From the NCBI RefSeq assembly GCF_027011145.1, contig NZ_JALVAO010000042.1:1-63463 (forward strand): a stretch of DNA of 63,463 nt, read 5' to 3'. Below are positions 18,913-28,039 of this stretch, in pieces (the stretch's first letter is position 1; each line of letters opens with the position of its first letter). The translations under genes and the position numbers were made by a program. This DNA is from Thermococcus sp. GTDB lineage: Archaea; Methanobacteriota_B; Thermococci; Thermococcales; Thermococcaceae. The notes below the pieces were generated by a model that ran no database searches, had not been told where the DNA came from, and saw only the letters and a program-made list of their open reading frames with translations.

Positions 18913-19476
18913 ATGAAGAGGATGATTGACATCGTCAAGGAGGCAAAGAAGGTCGAAGGAAAGGCCGAGAAGGACTACAAAAAGCTACTCAAAAAGCTCG
19001 ACAAGCCCGAGTACGCGGATTTGAGGGGACTGATTCTTAGGATTGCGATTGATACGGCCTTCCACAAGAGACTGATGGAGGCCCTTGAGAAGGCCTACGA
19101 TGACGCCGTTAAGCTCGTCGAGGAGTATTCCATCGAGAAGCCCAACGAGGACTACGCACTAATCCCGGGCGTTCCAACGATGGTCATGCCCCTCGGTTTT
19201 GGGCCGGTGGGAGCCAGAATTCCGCCGGAGGAGGTAATAGAGGAGTTCCTCAAGGACTTCCCGACGGAGGTCGTTCTTCCTGAGGACGGCAAGAAGCTGG
19301 TCGAACTGCTCAGGAAGTACGCCGAGGAGGAGGCCAAGATGAGGGAGCTCTACGAGGAACTCTCAAAGCGGGCATTCCACCCGGTCGTCAGGGAACTCGT
19401 CAGAGAGCTGAGGAGAAACGAGGAACAGCACGAGAGCTTCATTAAGGGCCTCATTGAGAAGTACGCTAAAGAGTGA
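18913..19476 (+). CDS. Ferritin-like helical protein of unknown role
   Basis: A 187-residue, highly charged protein made of two pairs of long helices separated by a Pro/Gly-rich loop (about 78-105, including GFGPVGARIPPEE). ExxH-like and EE pairs occur near EGKAEKDY, DTAFHKRL, YAEEEAKM and NEEQHESF, a pattern compatible with a rubrerythrin/ferritin-like di-iron bundle. I do not recognise a named family, and the metal site is inference. GGTGATGGGAA precedes the ATG; TATA-like CTTTTAAATA is at about 18870-18879. Its 3' end overlaps the convergent LysO gene by 11 bases. Confidence 0.6.
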   Translation: MKRMIDIVKEAKKVEGKAEKDYKKLLKKLDKPEYADLRGLILRIAIDTAFHKRLMEALEKAYDDAVKLVEEYSIEKPNEDYALIPGVPTMVMPLGFGPVGARIPPEEVIEEFLKDFPTEVVLPEDGKKLVELLRKYAEEEAKMRELYEELSKRAFHPVVRELVRELRRNEEQHESFIKGLIEKYAKE

Positions 19477-20047
19477 GTATCAGGGGAAGGAGGAAGGGAA
19501 CCAAAGCTGTAAGGACGAACCCGTGGACAAAAGCAACGAGCGCGACTTCCCTTCCTCCAAATTTGGTTATTATCGGCAGGGTCGTGTCCATAGTTGTTGC
19601 CCCTCCCATGGCGACGGCTTTTTTGGGGTCAATCCTTTTTGTTGCGATTGGATATATCAGAATAGTCAGGATTTCCCTCATAAGGTTCCCAAGGAATCCA
19701 ACGGCACCGTAGAGCGGGGAATACTGCGCTATCAACGGCCCTGTGAGGGAATACCACCCACATCCGGCCCCGATTGCCAGACCCCACTTCGGTTCTATGC
19801 CGAGGAGGAGCGAAGCAATAAGACCTCCAAGGATTGAGCCAATCAAGGTCAAAAACGGCAGGAGGAGGGCTTTTCTGCCAACCTTCATGAGCTCTTCCTT
19901 CCTGAAACTCAAACCGAGGTCCATTCCGATTAGGAATATCAGGACGTAGAGCATAACTTCATAGGCGTTCCCAAAGTTCGGGGAGAGGAAACGCCCGACG
20001 AGTACACCCAATGTGAGGGAGGTAAGAACGAGGTAGAGGAACCTCAC
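19466..20047 (-). CDS. LysO-family amino-acid exporter, C-terminal half
   Basis: A 193-residue membrane protein with about six helices matching the C-terminal part of the LysO/YbjE (DUF340) lysine exporter. The family segment GAGCGWYSLTGPLI is present at about residues 93-106, as is MGGATTMDTTLPII. The N-terminal helices are supplied by the separate upstream gene, with a four-base overlap. The amino-acid substrate is inferred from the family. Confidence 0.82.
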   Translation of the reverse strand: MRFLYLVLTSLTLGVLVGRFLSPNFGNAYEVMLYVLIFLIGMDLGLSFRKEELMKVGRKALLLPFLTLIGSILGGLIASLLLGIEPKWGLAIGAGCGWYSLTGPLIAQYSPLYGAVGFLGNLMREILTILIYPIATKRIDPKKAVAMGGATTMDTTLPIITKFGGREVALVAFVHGFVLTALVPFLLPLILTL

Positions 20048-20280
20048 CCAACCACCTCCGCGAGGAGAAGGCTTCCCGCTATCGTCAAAACTGCAAAAAC
20101 CGTAGAGGCAAGGAGGAGCCAGAGGCCGTTTACCTGGACTTCCCCGGTTTTCACTCCCAGGAAGAATATCATAGCTAAGAGGGCAACGCTAACCGGGGCC
20201 TCAAGACTGGGCTTTTTCCCACTTCGCCGGAGCAGGTAGCCAAGAAGAAGGCCGAGGGTTAGGGGTATGAAGACGTTCAT
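20044..20280 (-). CDS. LysO-family exporter, N-terminal half
   Basis: A 78-residue protein with three hydrophobic helices, corresponding to the N-terminal domain that is fused to the rest in bacterial LysO. The two products probably assemble into one transporter. The mRNA is likely leaderless: TTTTATTAA on the reverse strand is about 25 bases before the ATG, with no ribosome binding site. Confidence 0.75.
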   Translation of the reverse strand: MNVFIPLTLGLLLGYLLRRSGKKPSLEAPVSVALLAMIFFLGVKTGEVQVNGLWLLLASTVFAVLTIAGSLLLAEVVG

Positions 20281-20324
20281 GCCCGAGATTCCACTCTGAA
20301 GGTTAATAAAAGTATCGAAGGGGC

Positions 20325-20376
20325 TCGGAGGGTGTTCACGTCATCACATCTCAGCGTGCTTGCTATTCTTCATCGC
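20325..20376 (-). ncRNA. Candidate C/D box guide sRNA
   Basis: Reading the reverse strand: C-like box GCGATGA (20370-20376), 15 bases, D' box CTGA (20351-20354), 3-base spacer, perfect C' box GTGATGA (20341-20347), 12 bases, D-like box CCGA (20325-20328). The 12-base C'-D distance and 3-base D'-C' spacer are typical of archaeal 2'-O-methylation guides. The C and D boxes each deviate by one base and the terminal stem is weak. Confidence 0.33.
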
Positions 20377-20503
20377 CCGGTGGAGATTTGGACGGTCGGT
20401 TTTAAACGTTTCCGAAAATATACTGGATTTCAACGGCTTTTCATGAAACCTCTCGGCTCAAGGTTTTTATTGTGAACGCCCAAGCTTTGGGGTGGTGGTT
20501 GTC

Positions 20504-21706
20504 ATGATTAGGGCATCTGAAAGGGCCATGGGCGTGGAGTACGCCATCAGGGACGTTGTTCTTCCCGCCAGAGAACTTGAAAAGAGGGGGATAAAGGTCA
20601 TCAGGCTCAACATAGGTGACCCCGGAAAATACGACTTTCAACCGCCGGAGCACATGAAGGAGGCTTACTGTCGTGCAATAAGGGAGGGCCACAACTACTA
20701 CGGTCCCAGTGAGGGTCTCCCCGAGATGAGGGAAGCGGTTGTTAGGAGGGAGAAATGGAAGAACGGGGTTGATATAACACCAGATGACGTCCGCGTTACT
20801 ACCGCCGTTACCGAGGCTCTCCAGTTGATTTTCGGTGCACTCCTGAACCCCGGCGACAACATACTCGTTCCAAGTCCCAGTTATCCGCCCTACACGGGCC
20901 TCGTCAAGTTCTACGGTGCCGAGCCAAGGGAGTATCTGACGATTGAGGAAAACGGCTGGCAACCTGATTTGGACGACATGAGGAAGCTGATTGACGAGAG
21001 AACTAAAGCCATAGCGGTTATAAACCCCAACAACCCGACGGGGGCACTCTACGAGAAGAAAACGGTAAAGGCAATTCTCGACTTGGCGGGAGAATACGAT
21101 TTGCCAGTCATAAGCGACGAGATATACGACCTGATGACCTACGAGGGTAAGCACGTTTCTCCGGGCTCGCTCACAAAGGACGTTCCAGTTATAGTCATGA
21201 ACGGCCTCTCGAAGGTTTACTTTGCCACCGGCTGGCGTCTGGGCTATTTCTACTACGTCGACCCAGAGAACAAGCTCGCCGAAGTCAGGGAGGCAATAGA
21301 CAAGCTCATGCGCATAAGAATCTGCCCGAATACACCAGCTCAGTTCGCGGCGATAGCAGGTCTAACCGGGCCGATGAACTACCTTGAAGAGTACATGGCA
21401 AAGCTACGCGAGAGGAGGGACTACATCTACAAGCGCATCAACGAGATACCCGGTGTAAGCGCCGTCAAGCCTCAGGGAGCTTTCTACATCTTCCCCCGCA
21501 TAGAGGAGAGGTCAAAGTGGAAGAACGACAAGGAGTTCGTTCTGGACGTTCTCCACAATGCCCACGTGCTCTTCGTCCACGGTTCTGGCTTCGGCAGGGC
21601 CGGGGACTGGCACTTCAGGATAGTGTTCCTCCCGCCGGTTGAAGTACTTGAAGAGGCCATGGACAGGTTTGAGGCGTTCATGAAGGCGAGGCTCTCATCC
21701 ACCTGA
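20504..21706 (+). CDS. Alanine aminotransferase
   Basis: PLP-dependent class I aminotransferase that converts pyruvate and glutamate to alanine and 2-oxoglutarate, an overflow route for fermentative electrons in Thermococcales. The roughly 400-residue protein closely matches P. furiosus AlaAT. It includes the cofactor region VINPNNPTGALY, the SDEIYDLM segment and the Schiff-base lysine in NGLSKVYFATGWRLG. The start at 20504 (MIRASERA) follows GGGGTGGTGG, and TATA-like TTTTTAT is at about 20464-20470. The 3' end overlaps the convergent MoaD-like gene by 12 bases. Confidence 0.95.
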   Translation: MIRASERAMGVEYAIRDVVLPARELEKRGIKVIRLNIGDPGKYDFQPPEHMKEAYCRAIREGHNYYGPSEGLPEMREAVVRREKWKNGVDITPDDVRVTTAVTEALQLIFGALLNPGDNILVPSPSYPPYTGLVKFYGAEPREYLTIEENGWQPDLDDMRKLIDERTKAIAVINPNNPTGALYEKKTVKAILDLAGEYDLPVISDEIYDLMTYEGKHVSPGSLTKDVPVIVMNGLSKVYFATGWRLGYFYYVDPENKLAEVREAIDKLMRIRICPNTPAQFAAIAGLTGPMNYLEEYMAKLRERRDYIYKRINEIPGVSAVKPQGAFYIFPRIEERSKWKNDKEFVLDVLHNAHVLFVHGSGFGRAGDWHFRIVFLPPVEVLEEAMDRFEAFMKARLSST

Positions 21707-21898
21707 GACCACCGGGATGACCTCAACTTCCGTTCCATCTTCCACTTTTTCGTCTTCCAAAACGACCCTTCCGTTGATTCTCGCTATCGCGCTCTCAGTG
21801 TTGAAGCCAACTTCCCTTAGGATGTCCTTAACGGTTATCCCTTTCCTCCATTCCACTTCCTTCTCGATTCCCCTTCCAAGGACCTTTACCCTAATCAT
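21695..21898 (-). CDS. MoaD/ThiS-family ubiquitin-like protein
   Basis: A 67-residue beta-grasp protein ending in Val-Val-Ser-Gly-Gly. The diglycine tail is the substrate for E1-like adenylation in sulfur carriers (MoaD, ThiS) and archaeal SAMPs. The GITVKDILREVGF and VIPVVSGG segments fit the fold. The start at 21898 follows GAGGTGAT. It lies ten bases downstream of the P-loop kinase-like gene and should be co-transcribed with it. Whether it serves molybdopterin, tRNA thiolation or protein conjugation cannot be told from the sequence. Confidence 0.85.
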   Translation of the reverse strand: MIRVKVLGRGIEKEVEWRKGITVKDILREVGFNTESAIARINGRVVLEDEKVEDGTEVEVIPVVSGG

Positions 21899-21908
21899 CC
21901 CAATCACC

Positions 21909-22826
21909 TCACCTGAAGAGAACTGTCCTCCTAAAGACGTCCCTGTGGTTTCCGAAGGCCTCGAACATCCTTCCCGAGTAGTGTTTTACAGCAGAATCGA
22001 GGAGTTTGTTGAGGTTGTAGTTTATCTCGTCGCTCATCGGCATGTAAAGCGGGGCCGGCTCGTAGTAGTCCATTCCCTTGAGGAGGGACGTTGCGAAGTA
22101 CCAGAGCGTCTTCTTGATTTTCCTTCCCCTAAGGGGTGAAAAGCTCGCATTTCCACCCCCAAAAGACGCATGGAGGACGACAATCTTCTCAACTTCCACA
22201 CCCTTTTTGAGAAGTCTCCTCCTCTCGGTGCTTTCCAAATCCACTATCCTGTACCCGCTCCTCGTCGTTTCGTCGTAGTCAATGGAAACCCCGTAAATCT
22301 CTTCAATTTTCGGGTCGTAGACCAGAACCTCGGTTCCGCCGATGACGTACAGCCTATCGTCCCTGACGTCGAGAACTGTGTTTTCCGTGCTCAAAACGTC
22401 CATCCCCTCCGAGACTGCCAGAGCTGACATCGTGCTCTTTCCCGTGTGGGGATAACCAACGAAGAGAACGGCCCTCCCCTCAAGGTTGACGACGCTCACC
22501 GAATCCGTCACGAAAATCCTGCCCTTCCTTGCACCGGCCCTCGCAGTTGCCTGTAGGAGGAAGAAAACCGGTGCCTCGTTCTTATATGCCGATGGGACGG
22601 CCGACTCGAGCTTGTAACGGTCCTTCCCGTTCACGTCGTACATGGCGCTGAATACCCTGAAGGAGTCCCCTTTAAAGCGCTCTATCAAAACGTCGGGCTT
22701 TATCTCGGCTCTGAGGACGTCCGGAAGATAGCGTCGGGCAAAGAGGTTTCTAAAACCCTCGACGAAGCCGTCGTTTAGTTCGCCACTGAAGAGAACACCG
22801 ACACCTCCGACGCTCAGCATCGTCAT
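21909..22826 (-). CDS. P-loop protein related to HPr kinase/PEPCK-type kinases
   Basis: Roughly 305 residues. A Walker A motif GYPHTGKST sits in VLFVGYPHTGKSTMSALAVSEGMDVLSTENTVL, which resembles the core of HPr-kinase-like proteins in layout. I recognise no specific family. The start is uncertain: the frame is open to 22934, across the topA promoter, but a TATA element on this strand (TTTATAA, 22850-22856) puts the transcript start near 22828, so ATG 22826 or 22820 on a leaderless mRNA is more likely. Substrate unknown; the linked MoaD-like gene is the only clue. Confidence 0.6.
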   Translation of the reverse strand: MTMLSVGGVGVLFSGELNDGFVEGFRNLFARRYLPDVLRAEIKPDVLIERFKGDSFRVFSAMYDVNGKDRYKLESAVPSAYKNEAPVFFLLQATARAGARKGRIFVTDSVSVVNLEGRAVLFVGYPHTGKSTMSALAVSEGMDVLSTENTVLDVRDDRLYVIGGTEVLVYDPKIEEIYGVSIDYDETTRSGYRIVDLESTERRRLLKKGVEVEKIVVLHASFGGGNASFSPLRGRKIKKTLWYFATSLLKGMDYYEPAPLYMPMSDEINYNLNKLLDSAVKHYSGRMFEAFGNHRDVFRRTVLFR

Positions 22827-22902
22827 CAACGACGGTTTTGTTAGACCGTTATAAACCCTTCGCAGGGTTTTTATATCCACTCTCAAAGACAACTTGAGGC
22901 CT

Positions 22903-25029
22903 ATGGTAACGCTAATAATAGCGGAGAAGCCCAACGTCGCCAGAAAAATCGCCTATGCCCTGGCCGAGGGTAAACCCGTTAGGAAAACCATAGGAAAGGT
23001 AAGTTATTACGAGTTCACCCGCGACGGGAAGAAGGTTATAGTTGCACCCGCAGTTGGGCACCTGTTTTCCCTTGCGCCAAAGACAAAAACCTACGGTTAT
23101 CCAGTTTTCGACATCGAGTGGGTGCCGGTTTATGTCGCCGAGAAGGGGAAAAGCTACGCGAAGGACTACATAAAGGCCTTAGCCACGCTGGCGAAGAAAG
23201 CGGATGAGTTCATCGTCGCCTGTGACTACGACACGGAAGGAGAGGTAATAGGCTATACCGCCCTCAAATACGCCTGTGGCGTTGACCCCTCCAAGGCAAA
23301 GCGCATGAAGTTCTCGGCCTTAACCAAGAAGGACCTCCTAAAGGCCTGGTACAACCTCGAGCCGACCATAAACTTCGGCATGGCGGACGCTGGAATAGCG
23401 CGCCACGTTTTGGACTGGTACTGGGGCGTAAACCTTTCGAGGGCACTTACCTCGGCCATAAAAAGGGCCAGCGGTAAGTGGATGGTTCTCTCGACAGGTA
23501 GGGTTCAGGGGCCAACGCTAAAGTTCCTCGTTGAACGCGAGAGGGAAATCCAGAACTTCCAGCCCAAACCATACTGGGTCATCAAGATGCTCCTTGAGAA
23601 GAACGGTGAGAAATACACGGCCAGCTATGAGAAGGACAAAATCTGGGACGAGGAAGAGGCCAAGAGAATAGTTCAGGAAGCCAAGAAGGGGCCTGCCTTC
23701 GTTGAGAAAGTCGAGGTTAAACAGCAGAAGAGGAATCCCCCCGTTCCCTTCGACCTCGGAACCCTGCAGAGAGAGGCATACTCAGCTTTCGGCTATAGCC
23801 CGAAGAAGACATTGGAGCTTGCACAGCGCCTGTATGAGCGAGGCCTATCCTCATACCCCCGCACCTCATCGCAGAAGCTTCCCAAGAACCTTAACTTCCG
23901 CTCGATAATTCAAAACCTCGCCAAACTTCCCCAATACAAGCCCTTTGCACACGAGCTTCTGGGCAAAGAAAAACTCAAACCCGTCGAGGGCAAGAAGGAG
24001 GACCCGGCACACCCTGCAATATATCCTACGGGCGAACTTCCCAAGCCGGGGGAGCTTACCAAGGACGAGCAGAACCTCTACGATTTGATAGTCAGACGCT
24101 TTTTAGCTCTGTTCATGGAACCGGCAGTTAGGGAGAGCATGAGGGTTGTGATAAACTCCAACAACCACCGCTTCATCCTCAGTGGCTCGAGAACGGTCAA
24201 GGAAGGCTGGCTGAAGGTTTACGGCAAATACGTCAAGTTCGACGAGGTTATTCTCCCGCCTTTCAGGGAGGGTGAGCCCGTAAAGGTTCTCCAGATAAAG
24301 CGCGAGAAGAAGAAGACGAAACCCCCAGCTAGGTATTCGCCTGCATCGGTCATCAAGAAAATGGAGGACTTGGGAATTGGAACGAAGGCAACGCGTGCCC
24401 AGATACTTGAAACCCTATACCAGAGGGGCTACATAGAGGGCAAGAAGAAGATAAAGGTGACCCCCCTCGGAATGAAGGTCGTGGAGGCCCTCGAGAAAAA
24501 CGTGCCCGACATAGTGAGCGTTGAACTGACGAGGGCCTTCGAGGAGAAGATGGAGGAGATAATGGCGGGAAAAGCCAAGAAGGATGAGGTCATCGAGGAG
24601 AGCAAAGAGCAGTTGATAAAAATCCTCAAGGTCTTCAAGGAGAAGGAGCTCGACATAGGGAAGATGCTCCTTGAGACGACCGGAACGGGAGTTACAACTT
24701 CAAAGGAGTCCGCGAAGGTTGAAAAGTCCGGGGGTTCTTCAAAAGCCACTGAAAACAAAAAGGTCCAATCGAGGGAAAAGCTCGTCCTCGGAAAGTGTCC
24801 GAAGTGCGGTGGCGATTTAGTGCTCAAATACAACAGGAAAACTGGAAAGAGGTTCGTGGGTTGCTCCAACTGGCCGAAGTGTGACGTAACTTACCCAATC
24901 CTCCAGCGCGGGGAGGTCATCCCGACCGGAAAGACCTGCTGTAACGGTGCTCCCGTTGTGAAGATTCGCGAGAAGGGCAGGGAGTACGAGATATGCCTTG
25001 ACATGAACTGCAAGAACTGGAAGCGATAG
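22903..25029 (+). CDS. topA: DNA topoisomerase type IA
   Basis: Single-strand-passing topoisomerase. The Toprim domain opens the protein ([14 protein letters not shown], then [12 protein letters not shown] with the acidic triad), and the catalytic tyrosine is in LSSYPRTSS. The C-terminus has a four-Cys zinc finger (CPKCGG and CSNWPKC) and a second Cys-rich segment (TCCNGA and CLDMNCKN). The 708-residue length fits archaeal topoisomerase I/III. The start at 22903 (MVTLII) is preceded by TATA-like TTTTTATAT at about 22870-22878. It is divergent from the P-loop gene. Confidence 0.94.
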   Translation: MVTLIIAEKPNVARKIAYALAEGKPVRKTIGKVSYYEFTRDGKKVIVAPAVGHLFSLAPKTKTYGYPVFDIEWVPVYVAEKGKSYAKDYIKALATLAKKADEFIVACDYDTEGEVIGYTALKYACGVDPSKAKRMKFSALTKKDLLKAWYNLEPTINFGMADAGIARHVLDWYWGVNLSRALTSAIKRASGKWMVLSTGRVQGPTLKFLVEREREIQNFQPKPYWVIKMLLEKNGEKYTASYEKDKIWDEEEAKRIVQEAKKGPAFVEKVEVKQQKRNPPVPFDLGTLQREAYSAFGYSPKKTLELAQRLYERGLSSYPRTSSQKLPKNLNFRSIIQNLAKLPQYKPFAHELLGKEKLKPVEGKKEDPAHPAIYPTGELPKPGELTKDEQNLYDLIVRRFLALFMEPAVRESMRVVINSNNHRFILSGSRTVKEGWLKVYGKYVKFDEVILPPFREGEPVKVLQIKREKKKTKPPARYSPASVIKKMEDLGIGTKATRAQILETLYQRGYIEGKKKIKVTPLGMKVVEALEKNVPDIVSVELTRAFEEKMEEIMAGKAKKDEVIEESKEQLIKILKVFKEKELDIGKMLLETTGTGVTTSKESAKVEKSGGSSKATENKKVQSREKLVLGKCPKCGGDLVLKYNRKTGKRFVGCSNWPKCDVTYPILQRGEVIPTGKTCCNGAPVVKIREKGREYEICLDMNCKNWKR

Positions 25030-25059
25030 TCTTATTTGCTTTCCTCCCCAACTTTAAAC

Positions 25060-25860
25060 ATGGACGACTGGGAAAGGGCCTCAAAGGTTCTTATCGACAA
25101 CGCCCGCGAGTTTCTTGAGAGGCTGAGGGACGAGGTCAGGTTAAACGAGGTGACGCTGGCGACCCTCCTTGAGGTTCAGTCAACCTTCGTCCTCGGCCTG
25201 GCTGACGCGAGCCTGTATGCCTTTTCTTTATGCAACGATGACGACGTTGAGCTCTCCTACAGGCTCTTCCTTGAAGGTCTCGACGTGCTCAAAGCCGGCC
25301 ATCTGTTTATCAGCGAACCGGAACTTGACCTGTGGCTTTCCCCGTTGAGGGGACTAAACCCCGAAAGGGGGTTTTCCCTCGACAGAAGGTTCTCCCTCCT
25401 CGGTGAGCCTAAGCCAACCATGGTGTGGGCCAACAGGATAGTCCAGCTCAGGAATGCACTCCATGGAAGGCCCGTTAGGGACCCCTTGAGGAACATCGGT
25501 TACGGGATAGGCGAGGAGGACAGACGCTTTCCAGTCCTTTTAAAGGCCGTTAGGAGGCTTTACAGGCTCTACCCCGCTCCAATGGAGGAAGTTGCCAGAT
25601 TACTCACCCTTGAGCTCAGCGCTGGACTAGACGAGAGACCTCTGGAGTGCTCGGACGGAACCTGCGACGAGATAACCGAGCTCCCAGACGTTTCAGGTTT
25701 CAGAAAAACTGTTTCCGGAGAAGTTGAGCTCTACTACCTCATCGAGAACTCCAAGGGTATAAGCTCTCCCTGGGGAAGCCTGAGCGTTGGAAGGGCGAGG
25801 GAGATAGTCGTGTTCTCAAGGAAGAAGGGAAAGGGATTCAGGCTCAGAGAAGTTCCTTGA
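25060..25860 (+). CDS. Conserved-looking protein of unknown function
   Basis: A 266-residue soluble protein that I do not recognise. It is mainly helical, with an N-terminal [26 protein letters not shown] helix, no membrane segments, and Cys residues at CNDDD and CSDGTCDE. The TATA-like CTTATTTGC at 25031-25039 lies about 25 bases ahead of the ATG, which lacks a ribosome binding site, so a leaderless mRNA is likely. The end overlaps the convergent reductase gene by 17 bases. Confidence 0.6.
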   Translation: MDDWERASKVLIDNAREFLERLRDEVRLNEVTLATLLEVQSTFVLGLADASLYAFSLCNDDDVELSYRLFLEGLDVLKAGHLFISEPELDLWLSPLRGLNPERGFSLDRRFSLLGEPKPTMVWANRIVQLRNALHGRPVRDPLRNIGYGIGEEDRRFPVLLKAVRRLYRLYPAPMEEVARLLTLELSAGLDERPLECSDGTCDEITELPDVSGFRKTVSGEVELYYLIENSKGISSPWGSLSVGRAREIVVFSRKKGKGFRLREVP

Positions 25861-27031
25861 GAAGGCTGAGTCTCCTCTTGCTCATAAGGACCTTCGGGTG
25901 CTTGAGGAGGGCCTTTATGACCTCGGTGTAGTCTCCAGAGGCAATTTTCTCGGCGTCTGCACCTCTGAGTATCTGGATGAACAGGTCGAGGTCTTCATCG
26001 GTGAGCTTTTCCGTAACGCGCCTAACCTTAAGAACCTTCTCAAGCCTCTTTCCGTCGGTCTCCCACCACTCCTTTGTGTAGTTCTGGAGGAGTGAGAGGT
26101 TTTCCTCTTCCAGGGCCTTTACAATCCACTTGCTCGCTATGGTTCCTGCCTCCATCGCTTCTGCCATTCCACCGCCGTGCATCGGGTTTACCTGTCTAGC
26201 TGCATCGCCGACAACCAAAACGTTGTCCTTGACAAGCTCCTTCACGAAGCCTCCAACCGGAACCACTCCAACGTTTACCTCAAGGATTTTCCTCATGGGT
26301 ATGTTGTTCTCCTTCAGCCACTTGTCGAGGTAGTACTTTGCCGTCTCCGGGTGGTCGGAGGCTATGCCTATTCCCACATTAGCTCTATCCTCGTCCTTCG
26401 GGAAGACCCAGACGTAGCCCCTTGGCGCTACCTCGTTGCCGAACCAGAGGTGGATTAAATCTGGGTCAAACCCCTCTATGAGCATCTCGTATTCATAGCT
26501 CGAGTCGAACTCGTGTGGCGGAGCGTATGTGTTTATGCCGGCCTTTCTTGCTATCGTGCTTTCGACTCCATCTGCCGCAACGATTATGTCCGCGTATATC
26601 TCAACAGGCTCGTCCTCGTGCTTGGCCTTTATTCCGGCCACCTTGCCGTCCTTCCTTATGACGTCCAAAGCCTCCGTTCTAGCTAAAACGTCCGCCCCGG
26701 CCTTGGCCGCGTAGTAGGCCAGCATCTTGTCGAAGACCTTCCTCTCGAGGATTACACCGCTGACCTCCTTATAGCGGAGCTCGAGCTCGTAACCGCTTGG
26801 AGAATAGAGCTTTGCACCGTAAATCTCGCGGTTGATGAATCTTTTATCATAGGGGATGTCGTACTTATCGAAGACCTTTATGCTTATCCCCTCGGCGCAC
26901 TGTTTCGGCGTTCCAATTGCCCATTTCTTATCAATGAGCAGAACCGAAAAACCGGCCTTGGCAACGTTTCTCGCTATTATAGGCCCGGCTATTCCGGAAC
27001 CAACGACGACAACGTCGTACTTCCAGCTCAT
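25844..27031 (-). CDS. Geranylgeranyl reductase family FAD protein
   Basis: Flavoprotein that saturates geranylgeranyl chains of archaeal ether lipids. The FAD-binding fold is evident as [20 protein letters not shown] at about residues 9-28, with the ribose-binding acid in LLIDK. The family motif around KQCAEGIS and the FAD-binding [17 protein letters not shown] are present. The 395-residue length is typical. The upstream ferredoxin gene overlaps by four bases and is a plausible electron donor. Confidence 0.93.
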   Translation of the reverse strand: MSWKYDVVVVGSGIAGPIIARNVAKAGFSVLLIDKKWAIGTPKQCAEGISIKVFDKYDIPYDKRFINREIYGAKLYSPSGYELELRYKEVSGVILERKVFDKMLAYYAAKAGADVLARTEALDVIRKDGKVAGIKAKHEDEPVEIYADIIVAADGVESTIARKAGINTYAPPHEFDSSYEYEMLIEGFDPDLIHLWFGNEVAPRGYVWVFPKDEDRANVGIGIASDHPETAKYYLDKWLKENNIPMRKILEVNVGVVPVGGFVKELVKDNVLVVGDAARQVNPMHGGGMAEAMEAGTIASKWIVKALEEENLSLLQNYTKEWWETDGKRLEKVLKVRRVTEKLTDEDLDLFIQILRGADAEKIASGDYTEVIKALLKHPKVLMSKRRLSLLKELL

Positions 27032-27231
27032 TCGCTCACCTCCAGGGGTTCAGCGCTCAGCGCTCCAACCGGGCAGGCGTTAATGCATATCTTACAGCTG
27101 ATGCACTTGTCCTGGAGAAACTCCCAGCCCGTGGAGTGGACCTCTATGGCGAGGGTCGGGCACACTCCAGCACAGCCACCGCAGAGGTAGCACCTGTCCT
27201 CGTTAACGACGATTTTAATCTTCTCCGGCAT
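27028..27231 (-). CDS. Ferredoxin-like protein with two [4Fe-4S] clusters
   Basis: A 67-residue protein with two cluster motifs, [12 protein letters not shown] and [12 protein letters not shown]. It probably passes electrons to the geranylgeranyl reductase encoded immediately downstream. The start at 27231 (MPEKIK) follows GGTGA; an upstream in-frame start lies within the surR 3' end. It overlaps surR by 17 bases. Confidence 0.92.
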   Translation of the reverse strand: MPEKIKIVVNEDRCYLCGGCAGVCPTLAIEVHSTGWEFLQDKCISCKICINACPVGALSAEPLEVSE

Positions 27232-27907
27232 GGTCGTCACCGCCGAGCTTTGCCTTCAGTCTTTCGTCATCTATCGTTATGGTGTCGTCTTTTATCCTTA
27301 ACGGAACGAACTTGTCCAGCTCACTAACTTTCGCGAGCACTTCCCTCTCCTTAAGGTTGAGCCTGTCGCTCAGTTCTTCAACCGTGGCTTTTCCGTTGAG
27401 GAGGACGTAATGTAGAATGGCTAACTGCGTCATGTCGCCGATTTCCTTTAGATATTTTTCCTTAATCATAGCCATGAGCCTGTCTCTCTTGTTTTCTATG
27501 CTCTGCAGGGTTCTGAGGACGTTTTCAAGTTCTTCACTCAGGGTTCTGAAGGTCAGAATCATCTCTCCCAGGGTTTTCTGCTCCTCCAGATGGTCTGAAC
27601 TCTCCGAGTTAGCTCTAAGGTCAAGCCCGCGATACCAGAAGATGTTCGGAGTGATAGTTACCACATATGTCTTGGCGATGTTTATGTCGTAGTACTTTCT
27701 CGCGGGTCCTATGAAGGGCCCCTCCCTCTCGTAGGATTTCAGGATTCCCTCTCGTTCCATTATTTTAAGGTGCTTTGCCACGGCCGTTGAGGAGACACTA
27801 ACCTTACTGCTCAGAAAACTGAAGTAGCATTCGGTGCAGGTGAGGTGACTCAGCAAATCGCGCCTCACCTTGTTTCCAAGGATGTAAAAAATGTCTGGTT
27901 CATCCAT
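27215..27907 (-). CDS. surR: Sulfur-responsive transcription regulator SurR
   Basis: ArsR-type winged-helix regulator that switches Thermococcales from hydrogen to sulfur metabolism. The 230-residue protein closely matches P. furiosus SurR, opening MDEPDIFYILGNKVRRDLLSHL. The redox switch CTEC (about residues 23-26) is present: oxidation of this CxxC by sulfur releases DNA. A second winged-helix domain lies at about 170-225. The ATG at 27907 is preceded by GGTGGTG. The reverse-strand open frame runs on to 28792, but that extension is antisense to pdo. TATA is at about 27940-27947. Confidence 0.95.
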   Translation of the reverse strand: MDEPDIFYILGNKVRRDLLSHLTCTECYFSFLSSKVSVSSTAVAKHLKIMEREGILKSYEREGPFIGPARKYYDINIAKTYVVTITPNIFWYRGLDLRANSESSDHLEEQKTLGEMILTFRTLSEELENVLRTLQSIENKRDRLMAMIKEKYLKEIGDMTQLAILHYVLLNGKATVEELSDRLNLKEREVLAKVSELDKFVPLRIKDDTITIDDERLKAKLGGDDHAGED

Positions 27908-27964
27908 GGCCCACACCACCCAAACCTGTGACGTAAAGCTTATATATTGGACATTAAACTTAAG

Positions 27965-27973
27965 GTTGCAAAC
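27965..27973. promoter_or_regulatory. SurR-binding site between surR and pdo
   Basis: GTTGCAAAC matches the published SurR core GTT-N3-AAC exactly, and the symmetry extends one base further on each side to AGGTT-N3-AACCT. It lies between the divergent promoters (surR TATA at about 27940-27947, pdo TATA at about 28011-28017), so SurR can act on both genes. The third half-site of the extended motif (GTT five bases further) is not present. Confidence 0.8.
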
Positions 27974-28039
27974 CTGGGGATTTTCACCCAGAGAAGATGG
28001 TTTGTGATGATTATAAACCTTTAGATGGGGGTGTGATTG

